Source: Oceanobacillus halophilus (GTDB taxonomy: Bacteria > Bacillota > Bacilli > Bacillales > Amphibacillaceae). From it: a DNA stretch of 64,000 nucleotides. The position numbers were made by a program, and so were the translations under genes. The stretch is from contig NZ_RBZP01000016.1 of assembly GCF_003628505.1 (NCBI RefSeq), positions 1 through 64,000 of the forward strand, written 5' to 3'. This document shows, one piece after another, positions 8,796 through 17,511 of the stretch. Numbering within the stretch: the stretch's first letter is position 1; each line of letters opens with the position of its first letter. A model generated the notes under the pieces. That model had not been told where the DNA came from. It did not search any database and saw only the letters and a list, made by a program, of their open reading frames with translations.

Positions 8796-10300
8796 AGGTT
8801 GTCTCTCACTTTCATCATTCCAAACGTAGGATTAACTCCCTCAGCTGGAGCTAAATCTTCCAAACTGCATGTTCCTTGTTTATAATGTAAGTCGTCGTCC
8901 ATTTCTCTTCGCCCAGTAGGTATTACGTATCGTTCATCATATTTTGCTATCCCTAATAATCTTGCCATTTCTTCAATTTCTTCAGGGGTAGTGTTTGCTT
9001 CTTTCACTAATTCACTTTGTTTGAATTCATCCACCCCTCCAACTGTCTTTCCACGCATATAAACACGCATCGCTGACAATTTCAATAGAACCTTGCGCAC
9101 GACCTCGGTATCATCTGCAGCTAAAATAGAAGCTAAATACTCAACAGGTATACGCATCTGATCTACAGCTGGGATGTAACCATCTGTATCAAGCTCGTCC
9201 TCATTGGTGATATGGTTCATAATTGGACTTAATGGTGGTACATACCAAACCATTGGCATTGTACGATACTCTGGATGCAATGGCAGTGCAATTTTCCATT
9301 TCATTGCCATTTTGTAAACTGGAGATTCCTTTGCCGCTTCTAACCAGGCATCGGTAATTCCAGCCTCTTTAGCTTTTTCTTGAATATCTGGATCAAAAGG
9401 ATCTAGAAAACAGGAAAGCTGTGCTTCATACAAATCCTGTGGATCCTCCACAGAGGCTGCCTCCTTTACTTTATCTGCATCATATAAAACAACACCAATA
9501 TAACGAATTCGTCCAACACAAGTTTCAGAACAAATCGTTGGTAGACCTGCTTCCGTTCTTGGATAACAGAAATTACATTTCTCTGCTTTGTGAGTATTCC
9601 AGTTGTAATACACCTTGTGATAAGGACAACCATTTTGACAAAAACGCCATCCACGACAAGCATCATGGTCTACAAGAACAATTCCGTCTTCATCACGCTT
9701 ATATAAAGCACCTGTAGGACAGGATGCTACACATGACGGATTTAAGCAGTGTTCACAGATTCTTGGCAAATACATCATAAATGTCTTTTCATATTCCATT
9801 TTGATATGTTCCTGCATTTTTTCCACATTAGGGTCTAGTGGAACAATTTCACTTCCGCCTGCTAAGTCATCATCCCAATTGGAACCCCACTCTGGTTTAT
9901 CTATATACTTACCAGTTATTTCTGAAACTGGTCTCGCAACTGGTAAATTTTCTTTTTTGGGACTATGAATGAGATTATCATAATCATATGTCCATGGTTC
10001 ATAGAAGTCTTCCATTTCAGCCATATTTGGATTATAGAAAATATTGGCTAGTTTGGTGATTGGTCCACCAGCACGAAGCTTTAATTTTCCATTTTGGAGC
10101 TCCCAGCCGCCTTTATAACGGTCCGTATCTTCCCAGCGTTTTGGATACCCTGGTCCTGGACGAGTTTCTACATTATTAAACCACATGTATTCTGTTCCAG
10201 GTCTATTTGTCCACGTATTTTTGCAAGTTACAGAACATGTATGACAGCCTATGCATTTATCTAAGTGCATAACCATTGCAACTTGTGCTTTAATTCTCAA
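8792..10300 (-). CDS. narH: Respiratory nitrate reductase beta subunit, copy 2 (NarH2)
   Basis: About 502 residues from a TTG start that lies eleven bases before the end of narG2 and has GGAGG nine bases upstream; a longer frame to 10381 lies inside narG2 and is not used. The cluster ligands are complete: C16, C19, C22 and C26, then CEHCLNPSCVASCP, CRGWRFCQNGCP and CNFC...CSETC. Part of the complete narGHJI operon. It has a longer C-terminal tail than NarH1 and the same TTG/overlap arrangement with its narG, pointing to an old duplication of a narGH unit. Confidence 0.96.
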   Translation of the reverse strand: MRIKAQVAMVMHLDKCIGCHTCSVTCKNTWTNRPGTEYMWFNNVETRPGPGYPKRWEDTDRYKGGWELQNGKLKLRAGGPITKLANIFYNPNMAEMEDFYEPWTYDYDNLIHSPKKENLPVARPVSEITGKYIDKPEWGSNWDDDLAGGSEIVPLDPNVEKMQEHIKMEYEKTFMMYLPRICEHCLNPSCVASCPTGALYKRDEDGIVLVDHDACRGWRFCQNGCPYHKVYYNWNTHKAEKCNFCYPRTEAGLPTICSETCVGRIRYIGVVLYDADKVKEAASVEDPQDLYEAQLSCFLDPFDPDIQEKAKEAGITDAWLEAAKESPVYKMAMKWKIALPLHPEYRTMPMVWYVPPLSPIMNHITNEDELDTDGYIPAVDQMRIPVEYLASILAADDTEVVRKVLLKLSAMRVYMRGKTVGGVDEFKQSELVKEANTTPEEIEEMARLLGIAKYDERYVIPTGRREMDDDLHYKQGTCSLEDLAPAEGVNPTFGMMKVRDNL

Positions 10301-13300
10301 GCCAATCAACCTCCTTGAGTGGTCTGATAATTGCCATCGTATCGCGCTGATGACCAGTTGGGCCATAGTAATTGAATCCATAGCTTAGTTGAGAGTATCC
10401 ACCAATCATATGTGTTGGTTTTAACGTAATTCGAGTTACACTGTTATGCGTTCCTCCACGTTTTTTGTTTACAGCTGTTCCTGGAACCCCCATCGTTCTG
10501 TCCTGAGCATGGTACATGTACACCATTCCTCTAGGAATTCGATATGTTAACACCGCTCGCGCTGCTATCACACCATTTCGATTGTAAACTTCTATAAAGT
10601 CATTATCTTTAATTCCTATTGATGCTCCATCTTCTTCATTCATCCAGACAACTTGCCATCCTCTAAATAATTGCACCATTGGCTTGGCTTCTGTGAACAT
10701 CGTATGGATTCCCCATTTTTGGTGTGGGGTTAGATAACGGACTGTAATCGACTTCCCATTTTCTTCTACACCTTTGTCCTTCTTAACAAAAGGCCCCTTA
10801 TTAAGAGGAGGCAGATATAACGAAAGTCCTTCACCAAAGTCCAACATCATTTCATGATCCAAATAGAAACTCTGTCTTCCTGTTAGGGTACGCCACGGAA
10901 TGTTATACTCCGTATTTACAGTAAATGGTGAATACCGTCTTCCGTCTTTTTCCATTCCGCTCCACATTGGTGTTGAAATCGAAGTACGTGGTTGAATGGT
11001 TAACTCACGTAATGTAAAATCTTCTTCTGCTCGCTCCTCTGCAATCTCCGTTAATTTCTTACCAGTCTTCACTTCTAACGATTTCCAACCTTCTACGGCT
11101 CTTTTGCCATTCGTCGCACCGGAGGTAAGTAAAATAGCATCAATAGCTTTCTTATCTGTCATAAGGTCCGGATTTCCTTTTCCAATACCTTCTCGTTTTG
11201 ATGTTCCAAGCCGATCCTTTAATTCTTTAAATACTTTTTCACCTGGAATCTTAACACCTTTTCCACCATAACCATTTTTCATATTAGGTCCCATCGTTGT
11301 CATTTTCTCGTAGACATTCGGATAGTCACGAGGAACTATTTGTAAGTTAGGCATCGTTTTTCCAGGGATAGCTTCCACGTCCCCTTTTCGCCAATCCTTA
11401 ATTTTCCCATAAACTTGAGCTATCTCATCTGGAGAGTCATGCCCAAGTGGACGCATCATTAATTCTTCCGTTGCAGGCAGGTGCTCTTTTGCCAACTCTG
11501 AAAATACTTTAGCAATTTCCCTAAACGTATCCCAGTCACTCTTCGCTTGCCATGGCGGTGAAATTGCTGCGTTAAATGGGTGGATAAACGGATGCATATC
11601 TGTACTGCTAATATCAAATTTTTCATACCATGTAGCTGCAGGAAGAACAATATCCGAGAATAAACCAGAACTTGTCATCCGAAAATCAATACTTACAAAT
11701 AAATCTGTTTTTCCTTCTGGAGGTACTTCTGAAACGTTTACATTTTCTGGTTGCCAAGAATTTTCCACATCGGTCATTACTTGGTTATCTCCACCAATTA
11801 AATGCTTCGCAAAGTATTCATGGCCTTTTCCACTATCTCCTAAAAGGTTAGAACGCCAGTTAAAAAATACCCTTGGAAAATTTCTCGGATCATCCGGGTT
11901 TTCAATGGACCATTCAATTTCTCCTGACTTTATTTTACGAACGACATCCTCTATGATTTCCTTTTCATCTTTCGCCCCTTGTTCACGGCTTTCCTTCACG
12001 ATATCAATTGAATTCTGTGAAAACTGTGGAAATGACGGCAACCATCCAAGTCTTGCAGAAAGCGCATTGACATCAGCGGGATGCATTTTATTGTACTTAC
12101 TATTCCAGGTTGTCTTTACTTCGTTACTTTCTGATTCATAGCGGAATTGCTCTGTAGCAAAATAGAAGAAAGACGTACCATTTTGCAATCTTGGTACATT
12201 TCCCCAGTCTGACGCAAAAGATACCATATTCCAGCCTTCTACTGGTCGAACTTTTTCCTGGCCTACATAATGAGCCCAGCCGCCACCATTAACCCCTTGA
12301 GATCCTGTTAGCAAAATAAGGTTTAATATGGAGCGATAGATTTGATCACTATGGTACCAGTGGTTTGACCCTCCACCAAGAGCAATCATCGATTTTCCTT
12401 TCGTTCTTGCAGCATTATCAGCAAACTCTTTTGCAATTTTAATTACATGATTTTTATTTACACCTGTAATACTTTCTTGCCATGCAGGCGTATATGGCTT
12501 TGGATCATTATAATCAGTTGGATAATCTCCATCGAGCTTACGATCTACACCTACATGAGCCATCATTAAGTCGTAAACGGTCGTTACTTTTAACTTATTA
12601 CCTACTGTGTCAGTTACATATTTCACAGGTACTCCACGTTTAACAGTTCCCCCTTCTTCTTCAGCAAAATAAGGGAATGTCACTTGTGTAACTTCATCAG
12701 ATGCATCAATGAAACTCAGTTTTGGATTAATAATTGAATGATCCTCTTTTTCCAAGTCTAGATTCCATTGATTTCCATCATCCCAACGAAATCCTTGGCT
12801 TCCATTCGGAACTTCCATTTGATTGGTATCTTCATCCCAAACTACCGTTTTCCACTCACCCAACTTATGAGAATCATGGATATCTGACGCTCGTAGAAAT
12901 CTGTCGGAACGATACTCTTCACCATGTTCCCTTATAATTACTAGGAATGGGAGATCCGTTAATCGCTTCACATAATCTACAAAATATGGGGTCTGTTGTT
13001 TAACGTAAAATTCCGTTAAGATAACATGTGTCATCGCCATTGCTAGAGCTCCGTCTGTTCCGGCTCTTGCTGGAAGCCACATATCCGCAAATTTCTCATA
13101 TTCTGCATAGTCTGGACTAACCCCGACGACTTTGGTACCGTTATACCTTGCTTCAACCATAAAATGAGCATCCGGAGTCCTGGTTTGTGGCAAATTCGTA
13201 CCCCAAATAATAAAATACTTAGTATTGTACCAATCAGCACTTTCAGGAACATCGGTTTGATCTCCCCACACTTGTGGAGAAGCTGGTGGCAAGTCAGCAT

Positions 13301-13970
13301 ACCAATCATAAAAACTCAGCAAAGTTCCTCCAAGTAATGATAAGAAACGTGCGCCACCTGCATAGCTGACCATGGACATTGCCGGTATTGGACTAAACCC
13401 AACAATTCTATCTGGACCGTATTTTTTGATTGTATAAATGATAGAACTTGCAATTAATTGACACACATCTTTCCATTCAGCACGAACGAATCCGCCTTTT
13501 CCTCTTGCTTTTACAATCTTGTTTCGCTTTTCGGGATCACTTTGGATGTTTTCCCACGCTTTAACAGGGTCATGTCCCTGTTTTATTTCTTCTTTCCAAA
13601 ACTCATATAAATCCCCGCGAACATATGGATATTTCACCCTTGCTGGACTATATGTATACCAAGAAAAACTCGCACCCCTTGGACATCCACGTGGTTCATA
13701 TTCCGGAAAATCATCTCCTGTGGAAGGATAATCGGTCTGCTGTGTTTCAGAAGTAATAATCCCATCTTTCACATAGATTTTCCAGCTGCAAGAGCCTGTA
13801 CAGTTAACTCCGTGTGTGGAACGCACTATTTTATCATGCTGCCATCTTCTTCGATAAATTTCTTCTGAATCTCTCGAACGAGGACTTTCTTCTGTCCAAC
13901 CATCATTTATGACTTTGCCTCGTTTTATATACTTAAATGATTCAAGTAATTTATTGCTTCTCTTGCCCAT
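10290..13970 (-). CDS. narG: Respiratory nitrate reductase alpha subunit, copy 2 (NarG2)
   Basis: 1226 residues from the ATG at 13970, chosen because AAGGAGG lies eight bases upstream; the longer frame to 14018 has no comparable site. The FS0 ligands are H53, C57 and C61 with CPRGA following, and the WYADLPPASP molybdenum-site motif is present. The N-terminal region aligns with NarG1 residue for residue, but the rest differs at many positions. It overlaps the end of the upstream small gene by 20 bases, so it is fourth in an operon that starts with a hemerythrin. It lacks its own visible FNR-type promoter. Confidence 0.97.
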   Translation of the reverse strand: MGKRSNKLLESFKYIKRGKVINDGWTEESPRSRDSEEIYRRRWQHDKIVRSTHGVNCTGSCSWKIYVKDGIITSETQQTDYPSTGDDFPEYEPRGCPRGASFSWYTYSPARVKYPYVRGDLYEFWKEEIKQGHDPVKAWENIQSDPEKRNKIVKARGKGGFVRAEWKDVCQLIASSIIYTIKKYGPDRIVGFSPIPAMSMVSYAGGARFLSLLGGTLLSFYDWYADLPPASPQVWGDQTDVPESADWYNTKYFIIWGTNLPQTRTPDAHFMVEARYNGTKVVGVSPDYAEYEKFADMWLPARAGTDGALAMAMTHVILTEFYVKQQTPYFVDYVKRLTDLPFLVIIREHGEEYRSDRFLRASDIHDSHKLGEWKTVVWDEDTNQMEVPNGSQGFRWDDGNQWNLDLEKEDHSIINPKLSFIDASDEVTQVTFPYFAEEEGGTVKRGVPVKYVTDTVGNKLKVTTVYDLMMAHVGVDRKLDGDYPTDYNDPKPYTPAWQESITGVNKNHVIKIAKEFADNAARTKGKSMIALGGGSNHWYHSDQIYRSILNLILLTGSQGVNGGGWAHYVGQEKVRPVEGWNMVSFASDWGNVPRLQNGTSFFYFATEQFRYESESNEVKTTWNSKYNKMHPADVNALSARLGWLPSFPQFSQNSIDIVKESREQGAKDEKEIIEDVVRKIKSGEIEWSIENPDDPRNFPRVFFNWRSNLLGDSGKGHEYFAKHLIGGDNQVMTDVENSWQPENVNVSEVPPEGKTDLFVSIDFRMTSSGLFSDIVLPAATWYEKFDISSTDMHPFIHPFNAAISPPWQAKSDWDTFREIAKVFSELAKEHLPATEELMMRPLGHDSPDEIAQVYGKIKDWRKGDVEAIPGKTMPNLQIVPRDYPNVYEKMTTMGPNMKNGYGGKGVKIPGEKVFKELKDRLGTSKREGIGKGNPDLMTDKKAIDAILLTSGATNGKRAVEGWKSLEVKTGKKLTEIAEERAEEDFTLRELTIQPRTSISTPMWSGMEKDGRRYSPFTVNTEYNIPWRTLTGRQSFYLDHEMMLDFGEGLSLYLPPLNKGPFVKKDKGVEENGKSITVRYLTPHQKWGIHTMFTEAKPMVQLFRGWQVVWMNEEDGASIGIKDNDFIEVYNRNGVIAARAVLTYRIPRGMVYMYHAQDRTMGVPGTAVNKKRGGTHNSVTRITLKPTHMIGGYSQLSYGFNYYGPTGHQRDTMAIIRPLKEVDWLEN

Positions 13971-14244
13971 ATGCATTCCCTCCTTCCACCATCGAATCAA
14001 TTGGATTAAACCGTTCACCTATTAGCCGGAAACTGCCATCACCTGCTTCCAGTTCTTCTAAGAATATTTTTAATGTTGGGGCATTGGCTGCAACCAATAT
14101 AAGTCGTTCCAATGTATTTAGATCATCTATATTGTAAATAGATTCAACTATTCCGGGAGCTATATCACCAAAGCGCATTCGTAATATGTGCAGTAAATCT
14201 TCCCGATCCTGAACAAAATCAGATTCATTTTCGAATAGAAACAA
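13951..14244 (-). CDS. Small unknown protein in the nar operon (97 aa)
   Basis: 97 residues, acidic, no membrane segment or cysteine. The TTG start is supported by GGAGGAGAAAAG directly upstream. The middle part, IDDLNTLERLILVAANAPTL, looks like the short leucine-rich helical segment at the C-terminus of some DUF4351-type proteins, but that likeness is weak. It ends inside the start of narG2, so it is co-translated with it, which suggests a role in making or placing the reductase, or in its control. Family not recognised. Confidence 0.75.
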   Translation of the reverse strand: MFLFENESDFVQDREDLLHILRMRFGDIAPGIVESIYNIDDLNTLERLILVAANAPTLKIFLEELEAGDGSFRLIGERFNPIDSMVEGGNAYGQEKQ

Positions 14245-14289
14245 CTTTTCTCCTCCTTTTATTCAAATATAATGGAGTTTCCTGTTTTC

Positions 14290-14604
14290 TTAAGGTGTCA
14301 TTCGCTTAAAATAATCATCGATTAGTACCTGTTTACAAGCTTCACCAGCTTCTTCTATAAAGGCATCTAACTCCTTACCGTCTTCTAACTTTTCATCTGA
14401 GAAAAATTGTTCTTTTTCATGAGAAAATCGTTCTCCAAATCTTAGAAAAACATGTATTCCATGCTCTTTCTTTATAGCTCCTGCTTGCAAATCATAAGAG
14501 TGAACATGGTAGCGTTTTTGCAACTCGGATGTGATATACCGATACAATTTGGGAGAAATTGATATTAAAGAATTTATTTTTTCTTTCTTTGTCTTTTCAC
14601 TCAT
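14290..14604 (-). CDS. Small unknown protein in the nar operon (104 aa)
   Basis: 104 residues, charged, one cysteine near the C-terminus (EACKQVLIDDYF), no signal peptide or membrane segment. The start ATG has AGAGGTGATG upstream. It reads as a folded alpha/beta protein (LYRYITSELQKRYHVHSYDL, HGIHVFLRFGERF). It lies between the hemerythrin and the 97-residue gene with short gaps, so it belongs to the same transcript as narGHJI. I do not recognise the family. Confidence 0.75.
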   Translation of the reverse strand: MSEKTKKEKINSLISISPKLYRYITSELQKRYHVHSYDLQAGAIKKEHGIHVFLRFGERFSHEKEQFFSDEKLEDGKELDAFIEEAGEACKQVLIDDYFKRMTP

Positions 14605-14628
14605 GAATCATCACCTCTCACTCATATA

Positions 14629-15045
14629 CTAATGTTCTGGCAAAATTCGTTCTTCTTCCTGATTATGAAAAGCGTCCACATAAACTAGGGCATGGAGTTT
14701 TTCTAATACTTGTTTGTTAAATCCTTCCTTTTCCAATGACTGCTTAATTTCACTTACTAAAAATCGCATCGTATTATGATCACGAGTTAAAGCGATTACT
14801 TCTTCCTTCAACTCAGGAGATTCTTTTACCAACTCTTTATATAAACCACTTTCTTCTGCATCAGCATGTCTAAGTGTACGTGTTTCCCAATGTTCAACAG
14901 CAATGTACGCCGCTTCTAGCGCTTTGTCCATTTGATTGTCCTCAATTAATTTCCAAAGGATATTGTTAATTTCTTTCGCTTCATTTAATGCAGCTTCATG
15001 AATAGCAGAATGACTGTCAACATGCTTTAATCCTTTACCTGACAT
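14629..15045 (-). CDS. Hemerythrin (HHE) domain protein
   Basis: 138 residues, a four-helix HHE cation-binding domain expected to hold a di-iron site. Ligand candidates are in HVDSHSAIHEAA, EHWETRTLRHADAEESGLY, LTRDHNTMR and FHNQEEERI. In the family such proteins bind O2 or NO, or serve iron-centre repair (Ric/ScdA-like). The start ATG has GGAGGGATAAA upstream. It is first of the operon that runs through narGHJI, which suggests protection of the nitrate reductase from NO, or NO handling. The short form here lacks the N-terminal domain of ScdA. Confidence 0.88.
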   Translation of the reverse strand: MSGKGLKHVDSHSAIHEAALNEAKEINNILWKLIEDNQMDKALEAAYIAVEHWETRTLRHADAEESGLYKELVKESPELKEEVIALTRDHNTMRFLVSEIKQSLEKEGFNKQVLEKLHALVYVDAFHNQEEERILPEH

Positions 15046-15252
15046 TTTATCCCTCCTCTTGTCAATAGTTTGTTACTATGGTTTTAAAAAAAATATACAT
15101 ACTTCATTATGAGATTTGATTTCCTTTTTTATACAGATAATACCGTTTCTTTTGGAATTCTTTTCTTTAAATATTTACCGAATATGTACTGTGGGATTAG
15201 TTTATCTTTATTGTGACCAGCGATTGCTCCACATTTTTATTTTCTTTCCATT

Positions 15253-15286
15253 AAAAAAGAAGCCTAGCAAAATCACTGGCTTCTTC
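15253..15286 (-). terminator. Terminator of the radical SAM gene
   Basis: On the minus strand, AAGAAGCCAGTG...GCTAGGCTTCTTTTTT is a stem-loop with a T-run just after the radical SAM stop codon. Confidence 0.8.
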
Positions 15287-15295
15287 CATTTATCT

Positions 15296-16429
15296 TTATA
15301 CTTTTGTTTTCTTTCTTTTTTCACGCATAGCTCTAGGGATATATACACAATATGGTTCACTTTCCATGTAATCTCCTGTCACATTATATGCTCTAGACCT
15401 AGATCCTCCGCATACATGACGAAATTCGCATATCCCACATTTTCCTTTGTATTTATCAGGATTTCGTAAATTTTTAAATACTTCTGATTCCCGGTATATT
15501 TCCGCTAACGGAGCTCGACGAACGTTACCAGCCTTAACTGGCAGTAGTCCACTTGGATATACATCACCAGTATGAGAAATGAAGACAAAACCATTTCCGT
15601 CATTAACACCTTTTGGAGCTCGTCCCAACCCATCTATCTGACCAGTTTTACCTTGGTTTATAGCATCTTCGTAGAAAATATGTTCTTTATCGCTCATTCC
15701 TCTATTTTCTCGCATTTTTTGTTGGATTACTACACGACGATAATGTTGTCCTGCCGTTGTCTTAATATCAAATGGAACACGTTTGGACAGTTTATACAAC
15801 CACCTAAATACCTTTTCGTGTTCTGCCGGGGTTATCATATCCGATTCTTTCCCACGCCCTGTTGGTACAAGGAAAAACACACTCCATAATACACAATTCA
15901 AATTTTCAACCATTTCTGCCATCTCTTCCAAATACTCATAGTTATACCTGGAAATAACCGTATTGATTTGCAAAGGCATATCCAGTTCATGCAAATAGTT
16001 AATCGCGTTCATGGTTAAATCAAAAGATCCTTCTGTACCTCGGAAATGGTCATGCACCTCTTTACAATGACCATCAATACTAAAAGCCCATCTGGCAAGT
16101 CCAATATCCTTCGCCTTCTGCATAGCTTCTTTCGTTACATTCGGAGTAGCAGATGGAGTCATGGAGACACGAACACCTTTTTTGATTGCATATTCCGCTA
16201 TATCAAAAACATCTGGACGTTCCAATGGATCGCCACCTGTGAAAACAAGCATTGGATTATCCATCTCATAAATATCATCTATTAATTTCTTTCCTTCTTC
16301 AAATGTTAATTCTAATGGGTGCCTATGATACTGTGCTTCTGCACGGCAGTGTAAACAATGCAATTGACAAGCACGTGTTAATTCCCAAATAACGATGAAC
16401 GGGTTTTCATTATAATCTCTGTTAAACAA
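15296..16429 (-). CDS. Radical SAM/SPASM protein
   Basis: About 377 residues from a TTG at 16429 with AAGGGTGG upstream; the frame open to 16495 lacks a good site. The radical SAM cluster motif is CQLHCLHC (CxxxCxxC) in WELTRACQLHCLHCRAE, followed by FTGGDPLERPD. The C-terminal SPASM-like part has CGICEFRHVCGGSRSRA and a last Cys in EPYCVYIP. It resembles the family that includes the heme-modifying proteins NirJ and AhbD and the Bacillus group typed as TIGR04053; which of these applies cannot be told by eye. No precursor peptide gene is seen beside it. It is transcribed from an FNR-type promoter in a nitrate-respiration island, which makes a heme or respiratory-enzyme role plausible. Confidence 0.9.
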   Translation of the reverse strand: MFNRDYNENPFIVIWELTRACQLHCLHCRAEAQYHRHPLELTFEEGKKLIDDIYEMDNPMLVFTGGDPLERPDVFDIAEYAIKKGVRVSMTPSATPNVTKEAMQKAKDIGLARWAFSIDGHCKEVHDHFRGTEGSFDLTMNAINYLHELDMPLQINTVISRYNYEYLEEMAEMVENLNCVLWSVFFLVPTGRGKESDMITPAEHEKVFRWLYKLSKRVPFDIKTTAGQHYRRVVIQQKMRENRGMSDKEHIFYEDAINQGKTGQIDGLGRAPKGVNDGNGFVFISHTGDVYPSGLLPVKAGNVRRAPLAEIYRESEVFKNLRNPDKYKGKCGICEFRHVCGGSRSRAYNVTGDYMESEPYCVYIPRAMREKRKKTKV

Positions 16430-16469
16430 TATTTTCCCACCCTTCTTAAAGTCTAATACAATCTTAATA

Positions 16470-16503
16470 TAAATGAGGTAAAAAATAAGTGACAAAAATC
16501 ACA
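16470..16503 (-). promoter_or_regulatory. FNR-type box and promoter of the radical SAM gene
   Basis: AGTGACAAAAATCACA at 16488-16503 matches the Fnr palindrome at nine of ten positions. On the minus strand it is followed after 21 bases by the -10 box TAAGAT, the same geometry as at narK and narG1. Confidence 0.72.
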
Positions 16504-16545
16504 TAATAGAATGATAACTTTTAAGTCTTTCTTCTATTCGTATAA

Positions 16546-16578
16546 AATAAGCCCCTGAATATCTATTCAAGGACTTAT
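16546..16578 (-). terminator. Terminator after the DUF2249 gene
   Basis: On the minus strand, AAGTCCTTGAAT and ATTCAGGGGCTT pair (two G-U) and are followed by ATTTTAT. Confidence 0.65.
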
Positions 16579-16590
16579 ATACTACTACTT

Positions 16591-16830
16591 TTATCTTTTC
16601 TCAATTGCCACTCGCCATAGTTCAGGGCCTTTCTCTAAGTATTCCCAATTAAATGTTCCTTCTCTTTCAATCAAAAATTGGTAATGAAGTGGCTTGGGAT
16701 CGTGGTCGTTTGAAAGGTGCATTACTTCACCAGACTTTAGACCGTCGAATACTTCCATAATTCTTGGATGTCGAACTCTTGGTTCAATATCAGGTGCATG
16801 TAATTTTACGGTATATTGTTTTTCACTCAT
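16591..16830 (-). CDS. DUF2249 domain protein
   Basis: 79 residues from the ATG at 16830, which has GGGGGT seven bases upstream; a TTG fifteen bases earlier is less likely. VKLHAPDIEPRVRHPRIMEVFDGL and MHLSNDHDPKPLHYQF are the hallmarks of the DUF2249 fold, a small TusA/SirA-like cytoplasmic protein. In many bacteria this domain occurs beside or fused to hemerythrins and denitrification genes; its biochemical role is unsettled. Here it lies between the radical SAM gene and the CuA lipoprotein, only 36 bases after the latter, so the two are probably co-transcribed. Confidence 0.88.
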   Translation of the reverse strand: MSEKQYTVKLHAPDIEPRVRHPRIMEVFDGLKSGEVMHLSNDHDPKPLHYQFLIEREGTFNWEYLEKGPELWRVAIEKR

Positions 16831-16866
16831 ATTTTGAACCCCCAAAATAGATAAATAATGATACGT

Positions 16867-17286
16867 TTATTGAACTACTAAAGTAGCTACCATTTCCGCA
16901 TGGCCTTCTCCACAGAAGATGTTGCAATAGATTTTATATTCACCGGGCTCTTCAGGTACAATTACTGCTTCCCCTTCTCCTTCAATATTTACACCAAGTT
17001 CATCGATGGAAATACCATGGTGACCTTCTTCATTCGTTAATGAAACTGTTACTTCTTCACCTGCATTAACAACATATTCATCTTGATTAAAATCGAAGTT
17101 AGTTGCTACTACATTCACTTCATTGCTCGCCTCTTTTGTCCCTTCAGAAGAACCGGAATCCTCTGCTTGTTCAGTAGCTTCTTCCTCCGTACTATTCGCT
17201 GTTTCACTTGTATCATTACCTTCTCCTCCACAAGCTGCAAGTAATATTAAAGCTATAAAAAGACTTGCTATGATTAATTTCTTCAT
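16867..17286 (-). CDS. CuA-type cupredoxin lipoprotein
   Basis: 139 residues. The signal peptide ends in the lipobox LLAAC (C19), followed by an acidic linker to about residue 55 and one cupredoxin domain. The CuA ligands are all visible: H89 or H90 (EEGHH), then C121, C125, H129 and M132 in CNIFCGEGHAEM. It is thus a soluble-domain relative of cytochrome oxidase subunit II, tethered outside the membrane with no transmembrane helix hairpin. It could donate electrons to a CuA-dependent reductase such as the heme-copper cluster at 20377-22697, or act in copper delivery. Divergent from the Crp/Fnr gene, with an FNR-type box between them. Confidence 0.9.
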   Translation of the reverse strand: MKKLIIASLFIALILLAACGGEGNDTSETANSTEEEATEQAEDSGSSEGTKEASNEVNVVATNFDFNQDEYVVNAGEEVTVSLTNEEGHHGISIDELGVNIEGEGEAVIVPEEPGEYKIYCNIFCGEGHAEMVATLVVQ

Positions 17287-17374
17287 GTTTATTCCTCCTT
17301 GACTGTTTTTTTGTTTACATCTCTAGCATACCCCTATCATTCTAGTACCACTGTGAGGTACCGCACTCTTCTCC

Positions 17375-17390
17375 TGTGATTTTGCTCACT
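17375..17390. promoter_or_regulatory. FNR-type box upstream of the CuA lipoprotein
   Basis: TGTGATTTTGCTCACT matches the palindrome at nine of ten positions. The nearest -10-like box on the minus strand is TAGAAT, 30 bases away, so the spacing is longer than at the other sites and the box may act differently. Confidence 0.6.
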
Positions 17391-17432
17391 ATGGTATACT
17401 AACATTCATTTTATCGTATTGGGAACGCAGTC

Positions 17433-17478
17433 TATGAAAATTGTCACAACAAAAATATGTTATTAATGTTAGTATATT
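17433..17478 (+). promoter_or_regulatory. FNR-type box and promoter of the Crp/Fnr gene
   Basis: TATGAAAATTGTCACA at 17433-17448 matches the palindrome at nine of ten positions. TATATT at 17473-17478 is a -10 candidate 24 bases further on. This suggests that the regulator controls its own gene. Confidence 0.6.
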
Positions 17479-17511
17479 ACTTAGAGTATTTATATTGGAA
17501 GGATGACTGTA

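Noticed and set aside
10301-10381. N-terminal extension of narH2
   Set aside because: It is the 3' end of narG2 in another frame. The TTG at 10300 with GGAGG mirrors the narG1/narH1 junction.
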